Assembly (NCBI GenBank): GCA_020342235.1
Contig: CP073216.1
Span: forward strand, 62,001 to 126,000
From: Saccharomycopsis phalli
Lineage: Eukaryota; Ascomycota; Saccharomycetes; Ascoideales; Saccharomycopsidaceae
Direction: 5' to 3'
DNA: 64,000 nt
The notes beneath the pieces were generated by a model. That model searched no databases and was not told the origin of the DNA. It saw only the letters and a list, made by a program, of their open reading frames with translations. The position numbers were made by a program, and so were the translations under genes. Each line of letters begins with the position of its first letter. Within the stretch, counting starts at the first letter, position 1. Below, one piece after another: positions 20,377-29,606 of the stretch.

Positions 20377-21897
20377 ATGGAGGATCACAGCATTAAAGCC
20401 CGTGATATACATATTGAGCTGGATAACAGCTTCGATAAGCCCAGCACTAAGCGACTATTACCCAGGGAAAAGTTCCCTGTCATTAACGAGAAAAGGCTTC
20501 TTCGGAAACTCGACGCCCACTTGATACCAATTCTCACCGTTCTTTATTTGTTGGCGTTTATTGACCGAGGAAACATTGGCAATGCCAAGATCGAAGGGCT
20601 AGCCGAGGATTTGAAATTGGTGGGGAGCCAGTACAACATTGCACTCACGGTGTTTTTTATCTCCTATTGTGTCTTTGAGGTCCCCTCCAACATGCTACTC
20701 AAGAAATTTAAGCCCTCAGTATGGTTGCCGGCCATTATGGTTGTATGGGGTGTCGTCATGACCCTCATGGGGATTGTACATGACTACCACGGCCTAATTG
20801 TAGCCCGCTTGTTCTTGGGCATTGCAGAATCTGGATTATATCCCGGAGTTGCGTATTATCTCACAAAGTGGTACTGTCGCCACGAATTGCAGTACCGGCA
20901 AGCGCTTTTCTACTCAGCAGCGTCGATTGCCGGTGCATTCTCTGGAATCTTGGCGTTTGCAATTAGCAAAATAAACGGCGTGGCAGGCTTGGCAGGATGG
21001 AGGTGGATATTTATCCTCGAGGGGATCTTGACGGTGTTGGTGGCCGTGTTGTCGTTTTTTGTCGTCAACGATTACCCAAGCACCGCCAAGTTCCTTAGCG
21101 AGGAGGAGCGACAGTTTATAATATATAAGCTACAATGCGACTCGAGCGACATTCCTGGTGACAATGATGCGTCCTTTGAGCCAGAAGTCACTGACCAAGG
21201 CTGGAAGTATGTCAAGCAGGCTTTTGCTGACTGGCAGATTTACGCCCAGGTCTTGGTGTATTACTCAATCGTTTCGCCTAGCTACGGAGTGTCTCTTTTC
21301 TTACCTACGATTATTGTGAATCTCGGATGGACTTCTGCCAAGGCCCAGCTCATGTCGATACCGATCTACGCGTGTGCTTCCTTGTTGTCCGTGATCCAGG
21401 CATACTTCTCAGACAGAACCGGAAAACGAGCGCCCTTTATATTTGTAAACTTGCTCATAATGGCAGCAGGATTTTCTGTTGCCTTGGGCTGCGACCCAAC
21501 TACTAATCCAGGAGCAGTTTATGCTGGTGTTTTTATTGCTGCTGCGGGGATGTTCCCCAGCTTTCCTGGCGTAATTACTTGGTTGGCTAATAATTTGGCT
21601 GGCGACTACAAAAGAGCAGTGGGAATGGCCTTGCAAATTGGTTTGGGGAATTTTGGCGGAGCCTTTGGGTCGAATTTCTACAGGGCTCGGGATCTGCCTC
21701 ACTATATTCTTGGCCATTCTTTGTCATTGGGGTTTATTGGAATGGGACTCATATCTGTAATGGGGTTGGTTATTGCGTACTCTCTTATTAACAAGAAGCG
21801 AGAAAGAGACTTGATGGAGGGAAAGTACAAGCATTATACTGGGAAGCAATTGGCGGAAATGGGGGACAAGAATCCTTACTTCCGATATTGTCTTTAG
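20377..21897 (+). CDS. Allantoate permease family MFS transporter (DAL5/TNA1-like)
   Basis: A 506-residue protein with about 12 membrane segments. The hallmarks of the anion:cation symporter family are clear: LRKLDAHLIPILTVLYLLAFIDRGNIGNAKI at the start of TM1, then YNIALTVFFISYCVFEVPSNMLLKK, FLGIAESGLYPGVAYYLTKWYCRHELQYRQALFYSAA and GWRWIFILEGILTV. In fungi this family takes up allantoate, nicotinate, biotin precursors and similar organic anions by proton symport at the plasma membrane. The substrate cannot be told from sequence. A CTG codon in RD(CTG)PHYILGH occupies a site that is usually Ala, Ser or Lys in relatives, which fits serine decoding. Confidence 0.88.
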   Translation: MEDHSIKARDIHIELDNSFDKPSTKRLLPREKFPVINEKRLLRKLDAHLIPILTVLYLLAFIDRGNIGNAKIEGLAEDLKLVGSQYNIALTVFFISYCVFEVPSNMLLKKFKPSVWLPAIMVVWGVVMTLMGIVHDYHGLIVARLFLGIAESGLYPGVAYYLTKWYCRHELQYRQALFYSAASIAGAFSGILAFAISKINGVAGLAGWRWIFILEGILTVLVAVLSFFVVNDYPSTAKFLSEEERQFIIYKLQCDSSDIPGDNDASFEPEVTDQGWKYVKQAFADWQIYAQVLVYYSIVSPSYGVSLFLPTIIVNLGWTSAKAQLMSIPIYACASLLSVIQAYFSDRTGKRAPFIFVNLLIMAAGFSVALGCDPTTNPGAVYAGVFIAAAGMFPSFPGVITWLANNLAGDYKRAVGMALQIGLGNFGGAFGSNFYRARDLPHYILGHSLSLGFIGMGLISVMGLVIAYSLINKKRERDLMEGKYKHYTGKQLAEMGDKNPYFRYCL

Positions 21898-22005
21898 GAG
21901 GGTTGCAATAACGCGCATGAGAGTTAAGTGTGTATAATTACATGTTTGTAATGAATAACAATGAGCATATCTATGTTCTATCAATGTACTCTGCAATTTC
22001 CAAGT

Positions 22006-23424
22006 TTAGTAAACCTGCAACTTGAACCGCACAGCAAGGTAGCGTGACACTACCCAGCACAAAGTTCCGGTAACACCAATCATGCTTACAAGCACAATAA
22101 AGTTGTTAAACTCTCTTCCGGTTCCATCATCTGAGATCAAAAGCCCAGTCAAAGGAATACCCATCAAGCAAACAAAAGCTACTACAAAGTAGCACGTTGA
22201 GTACCGTTTGCCAAAATCCTCCACCCGGCTGATTTGGGAAAGGCAAATAGGACTCAAACTCAACACCGATGCAGAGGCAAACCCATATACTACCGAAAAC
22301 GTAAATAGCCCCGCTGGTTTCCCTCCAAAAGGTAGCCAAATCACCAAACAGAACAACGAAGCAAAGAAGACCATCACTGTCATAGTGTTGACTTTACCAA
22401 ACTTATCGGACCAATACCCTGCTGCAGCCCGCGCAAAGACCCCGCTAGCGTTCATTATCGTAATAAGAAGGTAAGACGTCTTTTCCGAGTTGCCATTTTG
22501 AATTGCATACGAACCATAGTACGTTGTGGCTGAAAACAAAAACAACTCAGAAAAGGCGATTGCCAATGTGCAAAACAAAAACCGCATATCTTTAAATGCT
22601 CTAAACTCGGTTCTCTCATCAACAAACAAGATGGCTCTCTTCCACATTGGCGTGTCTGGTGTGTCACGTGACGCGATGGTCTTGGGAGGAAATCGCGGTT
22701 TAATGAGAATCAAAGCCAAAATGTCACATACTGTGACAATGATTGCTAAAATTCGCATTGCCCAAGCAAATCCGAGAGACTCGTACAAGCTACGGAGCAT
22801 AATTGGAAACACAGCACCCCCTAGTGAGCCACCAACCGAGGCAAGGCCAGTGGCTAGACCTCTTTTTTTGTAGAAATAGTGCGACGTGATACCTACCAAT
22901 GACGACATTTGCACTGCAGTTCCCAATCCAGTTAAAATCCCAAAGGAAAGAATAAACTGATATATCTTGGTGCAGCTGCCCATGGCAAATAGTCCAGCAA
23001 ATGTGAGCACAGCACCAATGGCAATAGGCATCCGTGGACCTTTTGTGTCAAACCAGTTTCCAGTGAAGATTCCAAAGGTCAACGAGACAAACACGTAGAT
23101 CGAAAACACCCATCCAATAGCCGAGGCGGAAACTCCCGCAAGCTGATGATGGGAAATGTATGCCTCAATAGCAGAAGAGCAGTTTGCCATTCCAAAACAG
23201 TTTACTAGTCCGAGAAACGAGCCAAGGACAGACATCCAGGCCTGTCTACCTCCGTCTGGGAACTCCATTTCAAGGTCCAGTGACGGACTTATAGAACTGG
23301 TTGACGAGTCTGGAGACTCTGTATGGGTCTCTGGGACCTCTGTAGGGTCCCATTTTGCCTTTGCAAGCTTGATTGATTCTACACCAGGCAAGCCATTGTG
23401 CTTGACTTGAAAAGTTGTTGACAT
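22006..23424 (-). CDS. Monocarboxylate-porter-like MFS transporter (MCH family)
   Basis: A 472-residue protein with a hydrophilic N-terminus of about 55 residues. It then has the family start FPDGGRQAWMSVLGSFLGLVNCFGMANCSSAIEAYI and roughly 12 membrane segments, including FGILTGLGTAVQMSSLVGITSHYF and KKRGLATGLASVGGSLGGAVFPIML. These are the signatures of fungal MCH/ESBP6 proteins, related to mammalian monocarboxylate transporters. In S. cerevisiae most of them do not carry monocarboxylates (Mch5 carries riboflavin), so the substrate is open. The gene converges with the previous MFS gene. Its start lies 46 bp upstream of the dehydrogenase kinase stop, with a CACGTG in the gap near 23462. Confidence 0.87.
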   Translation of the reverse strand: MSTTFQVKHNGLPGVESIKLAKAKWDPTEVPETHTESPDSSTSSISPSLDLEMEFPDGGRQAWMSVLGSFLGLVNCFGMANCSSAIEAYISHHQLAGVSASAIGWVFSIYVFVSLTFGIFTGNWFDTKGPRMPIAIGAVLTFAGLFAMGSCTKIYQFILSFGILTGLGTAVQMSSLVGITSHYFYKKRGLATGLASVGGSLGGAVFPIMLRSLYESLGFAWAMRILAIIVTVCDILALILIKPRFPPKTIASRDTPDTPMWKRAILFVDERTEFRAFKDMRFLFCTLAIAFSELFLFSATTYYGSYAIQNGNSEKTSYLLITIMNASGVFARAAAGYWSDKFGKVNTMTVMVFFASLFCLVIWLPFGGKPAGLFTFSVVYGFASASVLSLSPICLSQISRVEDFGKRYSTCYFVVAFVCLMGIPLTGLLISDDGTGREFNNFIVLVSMIGVTGTLCWVVSRYLAVRFKLQVY

Positions 23425-23470
23425 GAATTTCTCGCCCCCTGGAAAACTTCCTCGGTGTTTTGCACGTGAC

Positions 23471-24940
23471 CTAGGCCTTGTCGAGGTTCAAATCCTGGTT
23501 GGTGCCCAACTTTTGAAGCGTGAGGTATGTGTCCACGCCGTAGTTGTCCAACGAGTTCATCACCAAGTTCCCGTTCCAGTAGTCGGCGTACACTTTACAC
23601 ATTGCGAGACCCAAGTTCAACTTGAAGTTCGACGGCCGCTTAATGAGATTCTCCAACGAGCTCTTGGGATTGGCCCGAAAGTGTCCCAGATCGCTGCCCG
23701 AAAGGCTGGTGAATCTGAGCAAATCGCCCATTGACTCCTTGGGCGACTCCAGCGAATACTCGAGCGGCTTGTAGTCACATGCTAGCTCGAGTCCTGGCAA
23801 TTTGTGGATGTTGCGCAACGACTGTCGAGCAATGTGCTCTGGCTTGTGCCACGACCACAACAGGGTTTTAATATCTTCGTCGATTCCTCCGCCGCGATCG
23901 CTGAATCTGAAATTAACCGAATTCTTATTCGACACAATCGCCACTTTAATTGGTGGCGGCCGGTTGGTGTGGAAAAACTCGCTTGGCTTGTCAGCGTGGT
24001 TCCGGACAAAGTTGTTCATGGTCGACTCATAAGAGTTCCGCAAGATCTCGCCAAACAAGTATCGGAGGTGCGTTACCATGAACTGGAACTTCACGTCATC
24101 GCCCTCGATGATCAATTCCGGCATCAAAAATCCCTCGGGGAAAAGCGTCTTGGCAAACTGCTGCGCAAGCTCTTCGCCACACACACGCAAATTCTCCTTG
24201 GCTGAACACTTGTAGAAAATGTCGCCAATGTAATCCACCTCGTCCTTGTCGATATTCGCGTTCTGAAACTTGTCTGTAAGCGAAAGGTGTTCCTCGCAAA
24301 GCAATCGACGGGAGATCCGCGACCGCAACGTCGCCGACATGAAATCGTCCAACTGATTGGGGGTCATTGAATTCACCATGGAACATTCAATTGCGCCCAT
24401 GATCAAATGAGGCAAACTCGCCAAGTTTTCATTTAGCAACCTCGACAAGAGCGTGCAGAACTCGTCGTTTTCCTTCAACGTGGTCACCGGCTTTATTTTA
24501 CGGAAATTCTCAAATATATTGTAGTAGCTTTCATAGACCCGTACCAAGTGGTGGTTTGACACCGCAGCGTAGGGCAATACTTGGAAATCCTTGAGCTTCT
24601 TTGCAATTCGGATACCAATTTCAAGCCGCACAAAGTTGGCCGACGACAATACTTTTTCCTCCGTCAATTTCTTTCCAAAGTTGGCCAATTGTCGCAAAGT
24701 AACCGGGTGCGACTTTTTCTCTAGCCATTTCGTCATCACCGTGTTTTGGTAAAAATGACTGGGGTTGACATACTTGGAGTACGTTGGATAGGGACCTAGG
24801 TATTCTGGAAGATCCTCGGCGAGAGTTTTAAGATTAGTATAATCCTCCTCAATCACTTTTATCGTCGAATTTAATCGTCTAATATCCCGAAACGGGAGCG
24901 CTCTAAGCGGTCTTATCATTTTCCTGGTTGTATGAATCAT
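23471..24940 (-). CDS. PKP2: Mitochondrial pyruvate dehydrogenase kinase-type protein kinase
   Basis: The ATG at 24940 gives 489 residues. The open frame starts upstream with TTG, but from this ATG the N-terminus (MIHTTRKMIRPLRALPFRDIRRLNS) is basic, amphipathic and without acids until residue 19, as expected of a mitochondrial presequence. The BCDHK/PDK regulatory helical domain is followed by a GHKL ATPase domain: N box GEILRNSYESTMNNF near residue 300, G1 box FRFSDRGGGIDED, and a G2-like region LNLGLAMCKVYADYWNG. The length matches S. cerevisiae Pkp2 (about 490) better than Pkp1 (about 395). These kinases phosphorylate the E1-alpha subunit and shut down the complex; branched-chain ketoacid dehydrogenase kinase is the alternative reading. 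Confidence 0.85.
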   Translation of the reverse strand: MIHTTRKMIRPLRALPFRDIRRLNSTIKVIEEDYTNLKTLAEDLPEYLGPYPTYSKYVNPSHFYQNTVMTKWLEKKSHPVTLRQLANFGKKLTEEKVLSSANFVRLEIGIRIAKKLKDFQVLPYAAVSNHHLVRVYESYYNIFENFRKIKPVTTLKENDEFCTLLSRLLNENLASLPHLIMGAIECSMVNSMTPNQLDDFMSATLRSRISRRLLCEEHLSLTDKFQNANIDKDEVDYIGDIFYKCSAKENLRVCGEELAQQFAKTLFPEGFLMPELIIEGDDVKFQFMVTHLRYLFGEILRNSYESTMNNFVRNHADKPSEFFHTNRPPPIKVAIVSNKNSVNFRFSDRGGGIDEDIKTLLWSWHKPEHIARQSLRNIHKLPGLELACDYKPLEYSLESPKESMGDLLRFTSLSGSDLGHFRANPKSSLENLIKRPSNFKLNLGLAMCKVYADYWNGNLVMNSLDNYGVDTYLTLQKLGTNQDLNLDKA

Positions 24941-25608
24941 GAGAGAAATGTCGATATGCAATAGGACGAACGGATATATATACGGGTCGACACACCCCCT
25001 TTTGTGTCAAACTGAAATCCACTCTTCGCCAATAATTTACATGAAAATAGAAATGTCATCTGAGATGAAAACAAATAAATATTTTAAATTCTATTAGCCT
25101 ATATTGGGTTTATTCCAATGGAGGATATTCAATTGTCGTTGATTGTCGTTCCAATTGTACATTTATGTAATTTAAAATCTAATAAAACTAGAAATACCAC
25201 TCACACAATCCAACTAATACAATTGATAAAAATTAATATGCAAAATTCAGCATTAATTATTTGGTTTAAATAAATATTCTACAAAAGCCAAGATGGAGTA
25301 CATGCGATATCCCAACCGCACAAGCCACATTGCGATATGATACGACGGTCTTGACGACTCATAATTTAGTACATATTACGTAAATCGCCTCTTGTAAATG
25401 TGTTACGTATTTATAACTTCAAACAGACTACTTTCATATTGGAATCCATCTCTACGCCTATGCATCACATTGGTGTTAGATATATTAAGGCATTAGTAAA
25501 ATGGCATTAAAGAAAAAAGAATAACAAAAAGTCATAAAAAAATGCAAAAACTAGCGACAAAAATAAGGCGGTCCAATATCTTTCCATTTAGACTAGACTC
25601 TAAACATT
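24941..25608. other. AT-rich intergenic region
   Basis: About 670 bp, strongly AT-rich around 25060-25280, between the kinase promoter and the 3' end of the small unknown gene. It has A-runs typical of a promoter or terminator. No gene, RNA or repeat array is supported. Confidence 0.5.
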
Positions 25609-26094
25609 CTAGTGCCGTAGACCATCGCCAACTACTTCTTCAATAAAAGACTCCTCAACCAAACGATTATCCTCCATATTTTCTTCGCTGATGCCATCCA
25701 ATAGCGATCTCCGCGATGAATAATCAGAGTTGATCGACCTGCTAGTAGGTGTTCTAGCTCTGATGTCAGTAAGAACCAGAAAGTCACGCCTATGCATCTC
25801 GGACTGTCTAAAATAGCTCAAAAAGTTGTACGGAAAACCCGAATTTACATCAGGGGCAAAGTCATTGGACTGGTCATCTTCGATTGTATTGTAGTTTATA
25901 CTATCGAAATGGTTTAGAAGCGTCTCCTGCTCATGGTTGTAGAAAATATTGTCCACATCGGAGTTTGGCTGCAACTTATTTTTCTTCCGAGGGCCGAAAC
26001 AGCATAGCCAAGCGGCACAATTATATACCCTGAAAAGCAAACTATGCCCAGTCCTTATAAAGTCATTAAACGGAAACTCTACCGAGGTAGCCAT
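25609..26094 (-). CDS. Small hypothetical protein with possible palmitoylation site
   Basis: A 161-residue frame from the ATG at 26094. I do not recognise it. The N-terminal 40 residues are fairly hydrophobic and contain NCAAWLCCFGPRKKNK, a cysteine cluster followed by basic residues, as often seen in palmitoylated peripheral membrane proteins. The rest is acidic and polar (EQETLLNHFDSINYNTIEDDQSNDF) with a Ser/Arg-rich patch (RTPTSRSINSDYSSRRSLLDG) that could be phosphorylated. There is no signal peptide or clear membrane span. Flanking regions contain no alternative gene. Coding status rests on length and ordered composition only. Confidence 0.55.
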   Translation of the reverse strand: MATSVEFPFNDFIRTGHSLLFRVYNCAAWLCCFGPRKKNKLQPNSDVDNIFYNHEQETLLNHFDSINYNTIEDDQSNDFAPDVNSGFPYNFLSYFRQSEMHRRDFLVLTDIRARTPTSRSINSDYSSRRSLLDGISEENMEDNRLVEESFIEEVVGDGLRH

Positions 26095-26512
26095 ATCTCA
26101 ATTTAGGTGTATTTCATAACAACACTACCCCCTGGCTGAGCTGGTTACATCATCTCTTGGAAAAAGTTATCCCGCTCACACGTGACCATCGAGTCATTAT
26201 TGTTGATACATACCGGGTAACTATCACTGTACATGTTATGAGCACCGTGGCAAACTTAGGGGGTATTTAGCCAGATTTGGCAGGCCGGAGCCCAAATTGA
26301 GACAAGCATCGGGTGGATAGCCAAAGCAGCGATCCTGTTTGGCTGCTTCATTGGCCGACCGTTCCGTTTTGTGTTTGTTTTTGCTTTTGGAAATTTCAAT
26401 ACCTGCAAGCTTCCTGCGGACAATATTTTGAGTGATTTTTTCTCCTATATAGCTTTTTTCCTTCGCTACATTTTCTGTACTTGAGTTTATATTTCAGGGT
26501 ATATCGTTAATA
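26095..26512. other. Divergent promoter region
   Basis: 418 bp between the small unknown gene and the cell-wall protein gene, transcribed away from each other. It contains a poly-pyrimidine stretch and CTATATAGC near 26445, about 65 bp before the ATG at 26513, a possible TATA box for the cell-wall gene. Confidence 0.5.
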
Positions 26513-27043
26513 ATGAGATCCGCTTTGTCAGTACTTAGTTTGGCTTCTGCTGTTGCTGCCACCACAGTAGTCACCTTGACCGAAACTCTGAAAACCTCTG
26601 TTGCTCCTTCTGCCGATATCGTCAGTGAGTTCACCGATGCTTCCGGTTCCGTTGCTTCCACCACCTTGGACACCGTGAGCTTCAGCTCTACTGCCGCTTC
26701 ATTCCCAGTTGGAAGTGTTGCCACCATTGTTGCCACCATCGGTACCAAGGGCGCAGCCACCACCATCACCACCACTCTCGGGACTCACTCCGATGGAAAA
26801 TTCGACAAGACCAAAGAGTCCTCCTCGGCCTCGAGCACCGGAACTCACGTCGATGGAAAGTTTGACAAGACCAAGGAGTCCTCTTCGTCCTCGAGCACCG
26901 GAACCCCGGGAAGATTTGACAAGACCAAAGAAAATACCGCTACTGCAGTTGTACGGGGAACCGAGAACTTTGCCAACAGAGACGTTTCTCTTGGTGGAGC
27001 TGGGTTCTTTGTTGCTGCTGCTGGTGCCTTGATGATGCTTTAA
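26513..27043 (+). CDS. GPI-type Ser/Thr-rich cell-wall protein
   Basis: A 176-residue protein. The first 16-17 residues (MRSALSVLSLASAVAA) form a signal peptide. The middle is Ser/Thr/Ala-rich and should be heavily O-mannosylated. Three imperfect repeats follow, of the pattern GTH-DGKFDKTKESSS (about residues 96-146), the last one shortened. The C-terminus ends in a hydrophobic tail (GGAGFFVAAAGALMML) preceded by small residues, the shape of a GPI-attachment signal. No enzyme domain is visible, so a structural wall protein is likely. Codon choice is strongly biased (TCC, ACC, GTT), suggesting high expression. The repeat number may vary between strains. Confidence 0.82.
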   Translation: MRSALSVLSLASAVAATTVVTLTETLKTSVAPSADIVSEFTDASGSVASTTLDTVSFSSTAASFPVGSVATIVATIGTKGAATTITTTLGTHSDGKFDKTKESSSASSTGTHVDGKFDKTKESSSSSSTGTPGRFDKTKENTATAVVRGTENFANRDVSLGGAGFFVAAAGALMML

Positions 27044-29115
27044 GCACCGCCGACAATTTATGGATACTGTTCTTTCTTTTCCTACTTCACTGTTATGCCT
27101 TTAGCGACTACCCTTTTTTTTTGTTTTGTTTTTCTACTACATTGTCATAATCTAATGCTCAAGCTTATTTGAATGGCGGAGTTCGTAACAGGATTCAAAT
27201 ATAGATTCAACTTTTACGATGTAGAAGCATCTTTCTTATTTCGCGTCTTGTAAAGTGTTAGATGTCCACCGTGATGCAATTTTGTTGTGTGCAATCTAAT
27301 GCAAGCCGAGTTAGTTGGCAAATAATCGGAGTTCATCAACTAATCCAAGAGTTTATTGTGTAACCCGATATAGTAGATGAAGAGCATGTTGCCATACAAC
27401 TGGCATCTTCACGGCTTTTCTTTAGCCTAGAGAGTCTTGGGCCATGTATTTGCAAGTTGCTCATTAGCAACGTCTCCTAGCTAGAGATTAAATATGCCTC
27501 CATTGTATTATATGTCCGACGAGTTGTAGAATCATAGTATTATTAGTTTTAGGAGGAAACGTAGCTCTTAATGACAGGCTGTTACCCAAGGCTTGGTGCT
27601 GGAAACTAATAGTACCATTTGACACTGCCATTGGTCAAACAGGCATGCACAACTTCAAACCGTTTCTCTACTACGAGATGCAAGTATACCATAGATATGA
27701 CCATGGAAAACACAACATGTACGCCCCGAGTCACAACCTTATATCCGGAATGGCTAGGATGAACTGGTAGATCAGCCCCTGGAATGACGAGCCAACTTCG
27801 GGGCTGAAGAAAACTTCTCAAACTAGAGAAAAATGGCTTGGAATGATGCGGGACAGATTTACTCGCCACTTGGATCAAGTAGTATCAGATAGAATGACCA
27901 ATGGTGGATCCAAGAAAATCGATGAATATCAGAATATCTACATAATTTTATATGAATAGTACATCATTTCGTAATCAGCGTGGTACTGTAGACAGTATAC
28001 GGCACTAGGATTGTAGAAATGCAGGCAGTCGATCATCACGTGATAACGATTCAAGCTTAGGCCTGGAAAGAACATACAGTGATTTTAACAGAATATTTAT
28101 TTGAGACCAATGTCTATAATATAAATCCAATGAGTGTAATACAGAGCCAGTATTGATTATGATCATTATAGTTGAGTAGCTATTGACCAAACCACAATTG
28201 ATCAAACCACAATTAACCAAGGTTGATGGTGGCTTTGGTCACTAGTCCGACAGTTTATTGTGCCCTGTCAAGAAACGGATATCAGTTATCCAGAATTTTA
28301 AAGTAAATTTTACCAAGCCATCTATCCCTGTTTAATTGCATGCATTGGTAGCCAATGTCCACAGTGATGCTGTCGGGCTCTGGAAATTCGTCAGTGCCAA
28401 TTTCAAGTTTAGAATGCACCGAAAGTTAGGATTAACACGTCCTAGACGGTTTTCCAAGCGACTTGCTACTGATTATATATATTAAAACCCAAACAGTGTG
28501 TATCATTCTGCCTCTTGGCCACTTCTGGTTCAATCCCCAACTTCAAGGATATACCTGTGATGGCCTTTGACAGCATACGCACCAAGTTATGGTGAAGGAT
28601 TGTATGCATGTTTCACACCACACCGGTTGATGCCCAGGTAAACTCGTAACGAAGTACCTCCAATTACCAAAGATGCAAATCTGTAGTGCCAAGAAACCTT
28701 CTTGGCCTGAATTACAACAATATAGTTTTGTGGCAGCACGATCGTACGAATGCAGCATCGCAAAACAGCAGGATGCTTCCAAGTATTTTGGTTTACCAGA
28801 ATTAATCACATCTCAGTACTTCATATTGTGTATCTTTACCCTTTTCTGAAGCGTATTCGTTAAGATGCAGCTTGCCATCTCATGCTACAGGAAAAATTTT
28901 TCAAGATGGAAAACAAACTACGGCAACCCCATGCAGTGCATCTGGTGTAGATGAAAGCATATGCGATTTTGTCACCATCTCTTGGCCTAGAACTCTTGTA
29001 TAGTCTCCTCAAGTGTGTTCTGAGTCCTGCCAGCTTGTAATTCAGCGGCAACATCAAATTGAATGCATGTACCATAAGGCAAACTCCACCTTTGACCAAT
29101 TGAGTCTATAGCAGT

Positions 29116-29128
29116 TGTTGGTTCAAGT
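29116..29128. repeat. Left 13-bp flanking direct repeat of the SINE-like element
   Basis: TGTTGGTTCAAGT, identical to 29594-29606. Thirteen bases is in the normal range for LINE-driven target-site duplications and too long for LTR elements of yeasts (5 bp). Confidence 0.65.
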
Positions 29129-29593
29129 AAGTAAGTATATTTAGTTCTGTATTTAGCTATATATTGTCTCCGGAAACACGGTGATTCGACAGATATATTT
29201 TCACTCAGGAACATCCTGAGGCAGCATTCTATTGAAGAAAACCCTTTATAACCCTAAACGGTTATATGGGCTGAAAAACTTCAATGGGAGCAGTGTTGTT
29301 AGTGGTTTAACGTGACTGGCTATTGGTTATGCGAGAAGCCTGGCCATCCTTCGGCTAAATGCCGGCGCTATCCGGCCGCTGAATCTCGTGACGATGGGCG
29401 CACGACTCGTCGGGGTCGTTCATTGCTCGTTTGCGAGACTTCCTTGTATTGCCCTTCTGAGGCGTAGTGTGCTCTTTCTGGAGACTTTCTTGAGTATTGG
29501 GGCGGTTTGGTGGGGCTCGAACCCGGTAACTACCTCATGATGCGCCCTCCATAAGGCATGAGGTGTTTTCCATTCGGCCAAACCTCCTGCCCC
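29129..29593 (-). mobile_element. SINE-like retroposon with tRNA-type Pol III promoter
   Basis: A 465-bp segment lies exactly between two copies of the 13-bp sequence TGTTGGTTCAAGT (29116-29128 and 29594-29606), which look like a target-site duplication. Read on the minus strand, it starts next to the right-hand copy with a type II tRNA-like head. A perfect A box TGGCCGAATGG lies at 29580-29570 (consensus TRGYNNANNNG). A perfect B box GGTTCGAGCCC lies at 29523-29513 (consensus GGTTCGANNCY). A GC-rich, hairpin-rich body follows. The far end is AT-rich and closes with three ACTT units, the last shared with the flanking repeat. A T5 run at 29278-29274 could stop Pol III inside the body. The head does not fold as a canonical tRNA. 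A free-standing Pol III RNA gene is the main alternative. Confidence 0.6.
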
Positions 29594-29606
29594 TGTTGGT
29601 TCAAGT
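29594..29606. repeat. Right 13-bp flanking direct repeat of the SINE-like element
   Basis: TGTTGGTTCAAGT, identical to the left copy, directly abutting the 5' end of the tRNA-like head on the minus strand. Confidence 0.65.

Noticed and set aside
23484-23500. B-box-like GGTTCAAATCC near the PKP2 3' end
   Set aside because: It lies inside conserved coding sequence and has no partner A box.
29499-29593. A functional tRNA gene on the minus strand
   Set aside because: A and B boxes match the consensus perfectly, but no register gives a proper 7-bp acceptor stem, D stem and T stem together, and no anticodon loop is convincing. It is better read as a tRNA-derived head.
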